Assembly (NCBI RefSeq): GCF_901709675.1
Contig: NC_051090.1
Location: 3,345,342-3,409,341, forward strand
Length of the DNA: 64,000 nucleotides
Direction: 5' to 3'
Source of the DNA: Syngnathus acus
Lineage: Eukaryota; Chordata; Actinopteri; Syngnathiformes; Syngnathidae
The translations under genes were made by a program, and so were the position numbers. The first letter of the stretch is position 1. The number at the start of each line of letters is the position of its first letter. The notes beneath the pieces were generated by a model. It was not told where the DNA came from and made no database searches. It was given only the letters and a program-made list of their open reading frames with translations. Below are positions 38,101 to 50,384 of this stretch, piece by piece.

Positions 38101-41100
38101 CATCTGTTGATTTTGAAATAATGGAAAAGCATCGTGACTTTTTATATATTTTGAAGTGAGGCAGATTTGAAGTAATGTCCCAAAATTATCTTAACAACAG
38201 CAATAAAGAAGCACTTACCTGTCTGGAAGGACTCTTTTAGTATAGAAATCTGGCAGTCCATCATCCAGCGGGCTTATTCCTCCATTTTCACTACACTGCT
38301 GAACACAAAGAACATAACACAGAATGTGCTTAGGGGTTACTGCTTGTACTTCAAATCATATTTCCCCATTGGAATGAATGGAAATACTGTTTATCCGTTA
38401 CAACCCCACATTCAAGTACAGGGTGTGCAAACTTTTGCCACCTCTGGAATTAAAGTATACTTCAAATGGCGAGATAGTAGGAGCGAAAGGCCCCTCACCG
38501 TCTCAGCCGGAAGGTATCCTCCTTTGTGCCTGCGCGGAGGTCTCGGGCGGACCCTGGTCACGTGGTGGAGGGGCAGACCCTGCGTGGGCAACTCAGACAG
38601 GCCCTCCCAGGAGGCTGAGCGGGACAGAGGTGTGGAATAGGACGGGATGGAAGGGGGCGGCGAGGAGCTGGAGTCGTCGCAGAGACCTGAGGGCGAAGAG
38701 AATATAAATGGGTGCGCAGGAAATGTGAAAACTGACCCAAGTTGAGAACGTCCAAACTCAGAAGAACCAAGAATCAACCTCTGACTGTGAGGCAGACTCG
38801 CCATCAATGCCGCCCATTAGTAAACAATCAACTGATGTTTTGATTGCTAATCTTCCCTATCATCAATCAGGGATATTTCCCGGAAGGTCCATTACGGCTC
38901 AGCCGCCGCTGAAGAAACCATAAAGTCATCTTTCAGACGGCAATACCGCAAAAGGGAAAAATGGGCTGATCAGAAAGTACTCTAATGGAGCCATTTGTGT
39001 CATTGCAGGGGGGATTGGAGGTCTGACGGGAAAACAAGAGGTAGGGGCGGGATGTGTGGGACTACTCACTCAGCCTGGTGGAGACGGGTCGTATTCGTCT
39101 CGTTCTTGAGCTGCGCTTCTTAATGGCTATTGTGTCCTGGAAGGGAAGAAGATACTGAAAGACTGGAGACAGAAACATGACGTCAAGACCCAAGAATACA
39201 AAGACGGTCCAGGGTAAAAAGAGTGCTTTTGTCAGTGGGAGTTTGAAAAGAACAAATCCTCTTTTAAAGGCTTTTTCTGTTGCAGCAAGGTTCTGCAGGA
39301 ATTTAAAAAGGGAGCTAAATATAGAATGTTGACAGATTGCACCTGAGATCCTTCAGGGTGACGGATACAGAGATATTTGAGGTCTTTAAATTGTTAGCAA
39401 AGGCTTGCAGAGAAGTTTCTTATTAAAGTGAGGACAAAGGGGCTGAAGATGGAACCTTGAGGAACTCCCCTCAAGACAACAATGTTTTAAGCTAAACAAA
39501 GACAAAAAAGGGGCCACTTGGTCTTTATTAATTTGACGAACCGACACATAATTGGGTGGGCATGAAAACAGGATGCACAAAGAAGTCTCAATATCTGAAA
39601 CGGAACAGGAAGTCAGCCGCTTTGCTTTTGCTGGGTGAAATTCAGATCTTAGACCCGGTGGCACGGAACTAGATCCCTGCGGTTCTCCTCACAGCGTACC
39701 CTCACTTACTATACTGGTGCCGAGCTCCTCCTCAGTGATGTCCAGAGAGTCTCTGTGTCTGTTGAACCTCCAGCCAGTCCCGTCTTCGCACGAGCCATCC
39801 CAGCGTTTCAGATGAGACACCTGCCGGGTCTGGGACAGGGAGTCCTCTTTAAGGATGGATATTTGACCGCTCAAGGCACACATGAATGTCGACAACGTCG
39901 GATTTACCAGCGTCTTGTGGGTGGCGTAGAGTTCCTGCAGGATTTGGTCCACGATGGAGTTGGTGAGATAGGACACCACGGACAGCTTGACTTCTCTACG
40001 GAAGGAAAATGGTTTTCTTTAAACGACATACCCGCCGGGGGAAAGAAAATAGAAAATCAGTAGTTTGCCCGAATCACGAAGAGTTACTCTAAGGCTCGCT
40101 GGACGTCCTGTGCTGCTCTTTCCATCAGGGCGGTGCGAATGGTGGCGCGAGGTACGGACACGCGGTCCGAGACGGACGAGAGCGGCGGGGACAGTCGCTC
40201 CGCCGCGGCGGACGACAAAGGACAGAGCTCACGGCAGAGCGACACCATTGAATCGACGATCACCTGTGCAAGAGCAGCCTTCCGTCACCTAAGGAACACT
40301 TATGGCCTGAATCGGAATTGGGCGCTTGGACGAGCAATGCAAACAACCTGAAGCTCTTTGTCGGCGGCTTTGGCAAGCTCGCCAGCCAGCGAGTCCAAAC
40401 GTTGTCGCACCGGCCCGTCCATAGAGAGCACGTGCGCCAGCTCGCACAGGGAGGGGTACAGCTTGGAGTGTGCAAAAACAAAACATGCTTTCAGCTTTAC
40501 TGCCCCGCACTTGAAGAGTCGAGTGGCTCACCGCGCGGGAATTCCTGGCCTCCTTTAGCACTTGCTTGGCCGCTTGAATATCCTCCGCTTCACCGACGCC
40601 TCGTAGCAGGCACACCTGCTGCTGAACGCGTGCGCACAGACGCTCCATCACCTTGGAAACGGAAAAAAATTTTCATATGAGATCGAGGTCACCGGCTGTC
40701 AAAACAGCAGCGCTACCTGCTCTGCGGTGCTGGTGACGAGGCCTTGATGCAGCCGGAGAGCCTGACGCTGGGAGAACCGCTGAGTCTGGTTGTTCCTCAC
40801 CAGAGCTCGCTGGATCTAAGCAGGAAGTCAAGATTTCTCCACCGAGCCCAAAAACAACAACACCACGCTGCACCGACCTTGGTCAGTGCCTGCTCCGTCC
40901 TCTCGGGGGCGCTACGGTACGCCTGACTGATGTCGCTCAGGGGGAGAGGCATGTACTGCAGGGTGAAATTACTTAAGAAGAGAGAAAACGTGGCAGTGAG
41001 TTGGATCGGGCACACACTTTTGCTAACCACTTTTCCACGGCTGCCTCCATATTTGAGGGTTAGCTCAGTTCAGTATCGCCACTGGACAAGACCATCCCAT

Positions 41101-44100
41101 AATATCCCCTCATGAGAGCGAGTGAGTAATACCCTCTTCAACCATGTCCTACTTGGCCTGAAGAGACGGCTGAACATTTTAAGATAGCCACGAGGAAAAC
41201 ATCAATTCGCCAGGCTCGTGTTGCCAATTTCAACGACGTTGGCACTGTAGGTCTTACTGCACAAACTACATCTGACGGGATAACTGCTTACGAAAATGCG
41301 GGTGAACAACTACATGCTCGTTTTCCCAGATGATGATAATAAAATTATAATATTAATAAAATAATAGTAAAAAAAATGCTAACAATTATAATAAAAATAA
41401 TAATAGTAATAATGACAATAATAATAACAATGACAATAATAATAATAACAATAATAATGACAATGACAATAATAACCTCAAAAGACAATCTTATGCTCTT
41501 ACTGTTCGAGTGCTCTGGCCACGTCAAGAAATCCTGCTGCGGAGGTACTGTTGCGATCCCATGTCACGCTCCTGCAGTGAGCACATGGATGAACGTTTAC
41601 CACCCAGATTTTCCACCCCATCCAACCGCTACCTGTAACCACCTCCGACCTCCCCAAAACCACAAGCTTACCGGAGCGTGGTGTTAATCTGCAGGGCTTT
41701 GCTCAGCATCTTGGCGCCGATGTCGTCCATGTTGTTGCCGCTCAGATCCACCTTCCTCAGGCAGGTGTTGCTCCCCAGGGCGTTGACCAAAACCGTACCC
41801 CGGGAACGGAGGCGCGAGTCGGTCAGCGACAAGGTCTGCAGGGCCTGGAGAGAGACACAGGAAGCGAGTTTCCATGTGGTTTGATACACTGCACGTATGA
41901 ATTATTGATTATACATGCATGTGAAGATGGTGGAACACAAGGCAAACAGGGAGACAGAAATAATTCATGTTTCTGGGAAACGTAGTGTGAACAGGATTTC
42001 TCTTTCACTCTCGAGCTGTAGTGATGTCTATAGAAGAGCATTTGGATAGATCATCCTGTCCTCACTCACACATTCCTCTTCTTGTATGAGCTGCACCAAC
42101 TTCTGCAGGACTTCATCCAAAACCCTGCGGATGTAAAGACGTGAAGACAGACAGCGAATGAGCCGAGGATAATTATCGTAATTTAGCTGCAGCTGCATAG
42201 CGGGTGAGAAGCCGACGGCGTCTGAAAAGTGAACTAGAGTCAACAGAGCTGTTGATTCCAGCTGGCGCATGCCGTGTTTGAGATTCTTTTTTCTTCTTTG
42301 AGCCGCAAATAACCACATTAAAAGCGTGACGCGGATCACCTGTTTTTGATGTTGAAGTTCTTGCCGAGATGAAGGTGTTTCAGCGAGTGGTGTCGGGAGA
42401 AGGCGGGCAGAACCGTGAGCAAGTCGGCATCCAAACCTGTCGACACGAGAACATCTCAAAAGTCGCCCCGGGGACAAACTTGACAAAACCAGACAAGGTC
42501 AAAGCAGGATGGGAAGGGCAGGGTACAATATGTCACCCCGTGTCACCGTACCGTTGTCTGAGATGTCCAGAGTGGCGATGGAAGAGACTCTGGGGAAGAG
42601 CTCCTGCAGGACGGCAGCGCCGGTACATCGAAGCTGGAGGATGGTAAGAAAAGGCAAACAAGCTCAAGATCGCAGAAGAACCCTCGTATTCTGGATCTGT
42701 TCTCACCTCACAGCCACTGATGTCCAGATGAAGGTCAGTGATGTGAGGGTTGGAGGTTAAGCCCAATAGCAGAGCCCTGTTGACCCAGACAATTGCTCTT
42801 TGCAAGTTTTAGAAGCTCAAGTGAGAACAAGTGTTTGGGAAAATGGAGGGAGTACCTGAAGACGTCAGGGGGGAGTTTCATGGCGGCCAGGCTGACGTGG
42901 GTGAGGCTGAAGGCGGAGCTGAAGAACTGACGGAACAACGGCAGCGTGTCCTTCCCTTTTCTGCTAGGTATATATATAAAAAAAAAAAACCAGTAAGAGT
43001 AGGGAAAGAGAAAGCGAGATGGATGAGATGAGGCGAGAGTGGCCACATAGACAAGCGTCGACGCTCTTGACATGCGCAGAGTACGGACATCGCATACAGA
43101 AGAAAGCGATGATGGATGGCACCACTTAAGTATTCATACACAATGAGAGCTCTCAAATCCATCCGTGAAGCGCAAACAGTGAGTTCTGCCAAAAAATACT
43201 ACACAGCCGGAGAGTTTAATTCATTCTACGACCAAGATCGTGACTCGGTTTTCTCATATTGGAAACCAAATCGTGTTTCCCCTTTGAAATGAACTGAAGT
43301 GGCATTCATCCGTTCCAGACGCTCAAAATATCTTGGGTTGCATTTGAAATGAAGAATAATAACACTGTTTAGAATTCTAAAATGTATTTTGGAGGCCGGG
43401 TTCTAGCCCTTTGCACAGGACTGACCTGTTTGAGAAGGAATTTTTGGAAAGATTGAGAAAGGAGAGATCAGCGCAACAACCCCTCAGTAGAGCCCCGAAT
43501 AGCTGCCGGAGACAGAGCGGAAAGGGTTAAATCCGAGCAAAGGAAGGACACACAGCTTTGGACGGTTGAAGCCTTACTGAGTCCACAGAGCAATCTGTGC
43601 CCGACAGATCCAGATGCACCAGGCAGTTGGGCTGCGACAAGAACAGATACAAGCTCTGCAAAGACAGAAAGAAGAGACGTCAAGGAGAAATGGCTCCGTT
43701 TAAGAAAATGCATGGGGCTTCCTGACCGAGGCGTCGTCCCCGGACAGGACGCCGGGGTTCTTGCTCAGGTCCAGGTGCAGAAGCGAGTTGGAGTATTCGT
43801 CACTGGAGTTGAGCGCCATAGAAAGCGACACCACACCTAGATGGAGAAAAGGTGGATTGGTCGAATGTTAGATGAATTTTAGAACGAATCGAAAATGGCG
43901 GGGAAACCCAACAACCTTTTGAGGTGAGCGAGGTCTTGGAGAGGTTGAGGAGACGCAGACCCTTGCTGAGGTGGCACATTTGCTGGATCAGACTGGCCAC
44001 GCCTGTATAAATGTTACAAAAGTGGCAATATATTCCCACAAAACAAGTCAAGAGTGAAATAGCGAGTCGTTTCTGAACATTTGAACATCGCCTCCTGTTC

Positions 44101-47100
44101 AGCCAAGTCGCTCTCACATTAACACTCGCAGTCACAGTCACACGCCGGCGACCAAGGCATCCGTGCGTGGTGGCAGTCGACTCATCAGGAGCAATTAGCG
44201 CTTGGGCGTCTTGCTAACGGTCACTTGGACACGGGTGCTAAAGCCTCTGCAGACGCGTCACCACCCTTAAAATTAACTTCCAGTGGAGACACCCGTGGCT
44301 TGTCAAATGTCCGTGCAAATTGGAGGATGGTTGGACTGAGAGCATGTGGCTGGTTATTCTTAGAGTGTGATGGCCGCTTATCTCCACCTTGGTTGTCCAG
44401 AGAGTTGTGGGCCAGGTTGAGCGAGTGGATGACAGCGGCGGGGTTCTCCGAGAGAGCGGCCGACATCTTCTGCGGGAAGTCTCTGCAACACAGCGAATGA
44501 AATGCTGGAAATTGTTGAAAAGTTCTTTCTGCTTAATATTCAAGGCTCAACCCAAGATCACTTTAAGAATTTTCCACTTGAGTCGGACCCTCGTTCAGCT
44601 GTAAAATCGATTCTTTTTTTTTTTTTTTTTGGTGCTTACGATTTCAACCCGACATTCTCCAGCGTGATCTCTTCAAGGCTGGATGATTTGCTGACCGTGT
44701 GCAGGACCTGCTCGGTCACCTCCGAGCCCTGAACGCAATTAAGCATATGAAAACGTAAGCGTCCCGCTTGACAACAAAACAACGCAGCCACGGATTAATT
44801 TTCACTTGCCAAGCGCAGGTCTTTGCAGTACAGCTTAGTGAACCACGTGTTGTACGCCACTGATGCGACAATCACCGCCAGATCCCTGCAGGGGGGGGGG
44901 GGGGGGGTGACCATCAGAATTTATTTGTAAGCTAGCATGTTTTTGTATATGTTTGTTTTTGCATCATCTGACCTGCTTTCAAGGTGGCTAAAGTCCAGCA
45001 GGTTAAACTCGCGGTTGTCCTGGGAGTGGTAGATGGTGTCCACGTCCTAGAGGACACAGATAAAGTCACAAAAAGTCAACAAAAGTGCAAACTAGCTAGA
45101 AAATTCAGACAGTCTTAGATAAATTTAGTCAAGCAAAGTCCCAAGTTCTAAAATCGGCGACGTGACTCGACTCCCCCACCTTTGATATTACTCATCGGTG
45201 AAACATTTCAAAATGCTTCCTTACCCACTGCACTTCCTCCTTGCAGCTGATGCCATTATAGTCGCACAGCGCGGCGTACGTTTCTGAAAATCCTCCTGTG
45301 GGGTGGAACAGACATCAGCGAGTCTTTCTTTGATCGTGTGTGGGTGTGTGTAAATAAAGAACACCTAGGAAACTAATTGTGTGAAAGATAACTTGCTCAT
45401 TTTCTTTACCGCAGGCCCGCTGAGTTTCCACCGACGTCTCCGAGCTGGGCGAATACTTCCTGCTACCCTCGGAGAGATCGCTATCGGAGTGACAGATGGA
45501 AGGTCTGCGGAGGTCAAGACATCGCAAAAGATGGAAATGTCTGGGTCATGCGCTTATTAAGTCGTCCAGTTGTGCGCTGGTGAGTCTTACGCAAACACTG
45601 AGTTGTTGAAAATCCGTGAGAGCGCATAATTGATGTGGCTGACCACGTGGTTGAGGTGGTCACGTGACTCGAACCTCAGGCAGCAGGTTGACTTGTCGGT
45701 GTCGATAATGACCTGCGACAAGACCAGTTAATCAAGAACTAAACCGTGACTCATGAACAAAAACTCACCTGGTGATCTGGGTGTGAATTCAAAGCTCGGA
45801 TCTCCAAGAAGTTAAACGTGGTTTCAACCTGTCGTCAAACATTCGTTGAGAGAAGATTCCGACTTTAGCCGGAAATGTATGTCTCGGTACCTTGGCGGGA
45901 ATCTTGGGCGCCAGGAAGTAGAGACGCCAGGTCGCCAGCACCTGAGGAGAGACGAATCATATCGACGCCATTTTGTTGTTGCTGAAAACAGTCGAGGGAG
46001 TTTTAATGGTTATGACAGGACGGAAAACAATAATCTGCACGCTATACAAGACAGTTAAGGATGAGACTCATCTATTGCTTTCTTTCCGTGTTCTTGTATT
46101 GATCCGACTAAAAGCCCTTCCATGTTCGGTAGACGACTTCGTTCAGGCAGGGGGGAAAAAAAAGATGGTTCCACTCACATTTCTGCACAAAGTGGCCTTA
46201 GGCTCGACAAGCCGCCACAACTTTCTTACCGCGTTTACATTAGCGCTTCAGGGGAAAACGTTATGTCTTTAGCATTTGAGTCGTAAGATGTGTTCGGCTA
46301 GATTGCGACAAAACATATAATAAACCTTGCGGTGCCTTGAGATTCGAGTTGAATTCATTCGACTGTGTTCACACCTACAACGGCGCAAACGCCCCCTTTT
46401 TCACTGCGCTCGTCAGCAAAAATACCAAGAGAATGAAAACGCCACTTGATTATCCTTTGTGTTACTTGTACTGGGCACAAAAATAGACCTCAAATTAGAC
46501 TTGTTTGAGCTGTCACAAATAAAACAAAAAAAACGTGGCCCTAAAATGTCAAAAAGACTTCTGTACATATCAAAAAAGGTACAAGGCATACCTTTCAGTA
46601 CACTACCAGTCAGATCCTTTCTTGACTAACAAAGCTAGCATTTGCTATCTAGCGAGCTAATTTGCAACCTAATCACTCGTTAGCGCCAAGATGGATATTT
46701 CTACCTTCCCAGCTGTTTTTGAGCACAGAAAATGGAGCACACATCCGTTCTTGACAACTGAAAAAGTCAGGTAACATCTCGAGGTTAGTTTTTGGCAGGT
46801 TGATGCGTTCTACCAGCAGCAAAGAGCACTGCCCTCTGCTACTCCTGCTCGCATTTTCTGCCCCGTCGCTCCCAATCATTGACTTCATACACTCCGAAGG
46901 CCCGACTAAAACACTCCCCGGAGACCAAAGAGTCTCCTCGTGTTTCCTTCATTACAGAGGAAAAACAGGAACTGTATTCTTTCACACGGACGCTTCTGAA
47001 CAAAACAAGAATAACAAGCGGATTGTCAGTTTGCTATTAAATATTGAAAGAATTGCCAGAGCTTTTAAAAGTAAATCGATCCCGTGTGGTTGAGAAGTCT

Positions 47101-49459
47101 CCAGAAAGATTCCGACACATTTGTAAAATGCTCGTTATTTTTCTAAAAACGAATCGACTCATTCACTGCCATTGACGGCCATAGACGTCAAAGATCCATT
47201 TTATCTGGGCTGACAGTGAAAGAGTTAAAAAAAATACATAAAAATTCCACAAGGTCACTTGTGTGTAAAGGTGATGAATTTAATCAATTTTCTTCATTTT
47301 CTGTGTACTCAAACCCTCATGTTCATGTTTTCACTTTTTTTTTTTTTTTTTTAAAAGAATTTTCAAAATATGGGAGTTCTGACACAAACAGCAACAACAC
47401 TTAGCATGAGCACACGATTGCGAAAGCCACCTGACGCTTTCTTATGTGGCGAGGAAGGACTCCAAGCCGGAGCGCTTCCAAACATTCTGGATAGATATTC
47501 CGAGTCGATAAAGCCCGACCCTATCGCATTACAGTAATGAGTCGGCAGTCGGCGGCATAGTTAAGAGTAAACGGATGTGAAGTGCGCCGACGCAGCAGGA
47601 GGACCGTCATTACCGCTGCCGCGACTACAACACAACTGAAGTCTTCTCAAGACTTCAATCGTCTCCAAAGTCTTTCATGCGTCAGAGCGCGAAACACACC
47701 TCGTAACCTCCGGTACATTTCCACACATCTGACTTTGCACTCCCACCCAATGTTCTTGTGGATTACCAACATGACACAGAAGTGCATTTAAAAAAAAAAA
47801 AAAATCCCCAAAGCGGCGTGACTGATCAAAATCCGTACTTAAATCGATGACGCGGGGACCCAGTAGGGGGCTACGTAACGAGCGACGGCTTCCCCGTTCA
47901 AAGATAAATGGAGAGCGGTGTTACGGAGAGAGAGTTTTGGAAGGATTGCGCGGTAATCAAAGGCTGCACATGTAAAAGAAAAAAAAAAAATCTTTAACTG
48001 CCTGCTCTTGCCACACAATGAATCATGAACACATCCACAGAGCAGCAGAAGCTGCCAAAAGCCAGACCGATTCTGAGCGGGATAAAAGCTCATTGGCCTT
48101 GCGGGGTTTGCAGGAAGGGCAACTGAGGATATTGTAAATCATAAAAACAGAACCGATTGATCGTTGTCTCAATCTCCATCTTAATCCTTCACACGAGTCA
48201 AGCCTTCATCCTTTCTATCCATTCCAAGTTCATAGCGGGCGAGCTGATTGTCCCAGATCGAATCCAGATAAACTGGCACTAAACAAAAACGAGATCTTGC
48301 ATCTCTGCCCTATATTCTCAGATGAAAGTGCCCTGGAATCAAACGCCGTGGACTGCTCGGCCCCCCTACCGCTTAACCAGCGGCATCTGAGGAACCCGCC
48401 CTGCTATCCTACGCTTTCTTCTGTGTGGTTAACAAAATCCCTTTTCTCACCGAGCTGTGCTGTTCGCTACGATTGGGGCTGCCATTGGGAAATAATTTGT
48501 GAAATACCCGAGTAGTCTTCAAATTTACCAGAATCCGGTCCTCGGTTTTACCACTCTTGGTGTCGAGCTTAATCCCGCAAATGAACTTGATGGTTGATTT
48601 CTCGATGATCTTCCTGATGCTGTCTGTGGATGAAAGAGACAAAAAGATGTCAGTGATGTCAGTAAATGAAGTTTTTAGATTGTGGGCCCAAAAAGTACTT
48701 TGGATTGGCACCCGCCTGTAATACAAAGGGGAGGGGTGAGCAGTGTGACACAGAACCACCCCCTCAAAAGTAAATTCAGATGTTCCAGACAGAAGTATTC
48801 AACTGAGAGCGATGACCTTGTGCCAGCCTACAGGAAGGCTCAGCGCCCCCCCCCCCCTACCCCCACTCCGGCGCAGCCCACCCCCTTTTGCCAGGAGGGT
48901 GTTTTGAATGAAGTGATGCTTGATTCAATCATCACAGTGCGACTCTAAGAGCCATTAGGAGTAATTAACACAGCAGCAGCCAATGTGTTACAAGGATTCC
49001 AAAATTTAGAAAAGAGCATGGAGATGCATGGAACATCTGCCTTCGAGCACCCCTCCCTCCTTTTTCACGCACTGGATGGCAGGAAAAAACCCCCCACTTA
49101 AACGGCTTCCAATCAGCTGGAAATCTAATAAATTGTTTTCATATTATCTTACGCTCCCCCCCCGCCCTTTTAAAACCCAATTTTTAGTCCGTGTAGAGGT
49201 CCTTGAATGTTCTGCTGAATGTTCTCCCGCTGCATGCATCTGCACATGCATGCAAACAAGATGTCACGCGTAGCAAACTGCGTGTTCGGAGGAGAGGAGA
49301 GGAGAGGAGAAGGGGGCGCGGACGACATGCCCGATTGAGCCCGCAGTGAGTCGGAGGAGGGCGGGGGATGGTTTGGGAAGCAGAACCACAAGAAGACCCA
49401 CCTGTGATGTCCTTGTTCACACTGGCAAAGCCAAAAACGGTGATCTCTCTAGCGGCCAT
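35191..49459 (-). CDS. carmil3: CARMIL3 (LRRC16B) capping protein regulator
   Basis: Thirty-nine coding exons were assembled on the minus strand from 49459 to the stop at 35191-35193, giving 1503 residues in frame (human about 1372). Order: a short first exon (49459-49402); a PH-like region starting [20 protein letters not shown] (48623-48529); then, after a 2.6-kb intron, exons from 45941 to 44810. About 16 leucine-rich repeats follow in exons 44728-41503 (for example [32 protein letters not shown]). A helical dimerisation region comes next (40971-39710; [15 protein letters not shown]). Then a basic region [26 protein letters not shown], the capping-protein-binding [20 protein letters not shown] (38298-38219), a basic [16 protein letters not shown] segment, and a Pro-rich tail with [14 protein letters not shown]. 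The protein uncaps or modulates CapZ at membranes and is neuronal in mammals. The last exon (35231-35191) ends GHSELV. Confidence 0.92.
41340..41480. repeat. (AAT)n / (GACAAT)n low-complexity tract in carmil3 intron
   Basis: Imperfect AAT, ATA and GACAAT repeats lie directly downstream, in gene direction, of the small carmil3 exon at 41571-41503. Confidence 0.85.
45942..48528. other. carmil3 intron 2
   Basis: This is a 2.6-kb intron with no coding exon recognised. It contains a short MITE-like patch (47157-47227) with inverted ends of the 'cattcactgccattgacggc' type common in fish, plus A/T runs near 47336 and 47789. Open frames here have no family features. Confidence 0.5.
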
Positions 49460-50384
49460 GACTGCAGCGGCTGGCTGCCCTGCTCCTGCTCCTGCTCCTG
49501 CTCCCTGTTCCCGCTCCTTCTCTTTTGTCTTCCTCCTCTGATGGACGCCCTTTTGTTATTCTTCCTCAGTCACGGACAAAAACAATGGTCGCACTTGCAG
49601 GCATTCCTGCAGCGCGTAAAAGGTTCCCGGAAGAAAACCTATGGATTATGGGAGGATGGATGTGAAAGGATGGAGGGAGGGAGGAGGGGAGGAGGGGTGA
49701 GGGAGGGGTTACCTGCAGAAGATTTGAGAGTTAAAGGGAGAGTTTGCAGTAAAAAAAAAAAAGAAAAAGTAGATTTTTTCAAAATAAAATATTCCCTAGT
49801 AAAAAAAAACACTAGTTTATTTCTTTGTTGGCATTGAAGTGAATGGAAAAATGGTTATAGAATGTCATTTAATATTATTCATATTTATTGCGAATTGATC
49901 ATTTCACAAAGTGCCAGCAAAAATAAGCCCCATGAATATGAATCAAGTATGATCATGTAAGCATAAATGCACACTATCTGGTTTAATGTGTTTATGGAAT
50001 AGACGCCTCACACTACTGATGTTCTGGGTTCGATTCTTATCTTCAATCTTTTTTTTTTTTGTGTAGTCCGGCTTCCTCTCATTACCCAAAACCGTGCATG
50101 TACGTTTTGAGTGCTCTAGCTCTTATTTAAAGAAAGTTTGAAAGTAGTTTAGGGAATTTGCCCACCCCCCTTTATCTGACCCTCCTCCTGTTTACAAATT
50201 GTCACAGGAAGGAAATGTCTCCACCAAGATGACCATCACTATCTTCTGTGACTGGCCTCTTTCATTGCCTTTTGCTTTATTACAGCACTGAGATATTTTC
50301 CAAACTTAAGACTGAAAATATATATATTTATCATCAAATAATAATTTTTCATTTTGTGAGAAAGATCTCAAAGCTTGGGGCGGA
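49460..50384. other. Intergenic between carmil3 and the Ig receptor gene
   Basis: Divergent 5' region: carmil3 runs leftward and the Ig gene rightward. It holds a (GCTCCT)n patch at 49482-49505, GGAGG-rich sequence (49670-49710) and A/T-rich DNA. No exon was recognised. Confidence 0.5.

Noticed and set aside
41503-41571. Direct splice of carmil3 exon 41844-41672 to 40971-40878
   Set aside because: It is in frame, but an intervening 69-base exon encoding [19 protein letters not shown] has good splice sites and matches the conserved LRR region, so it is included.
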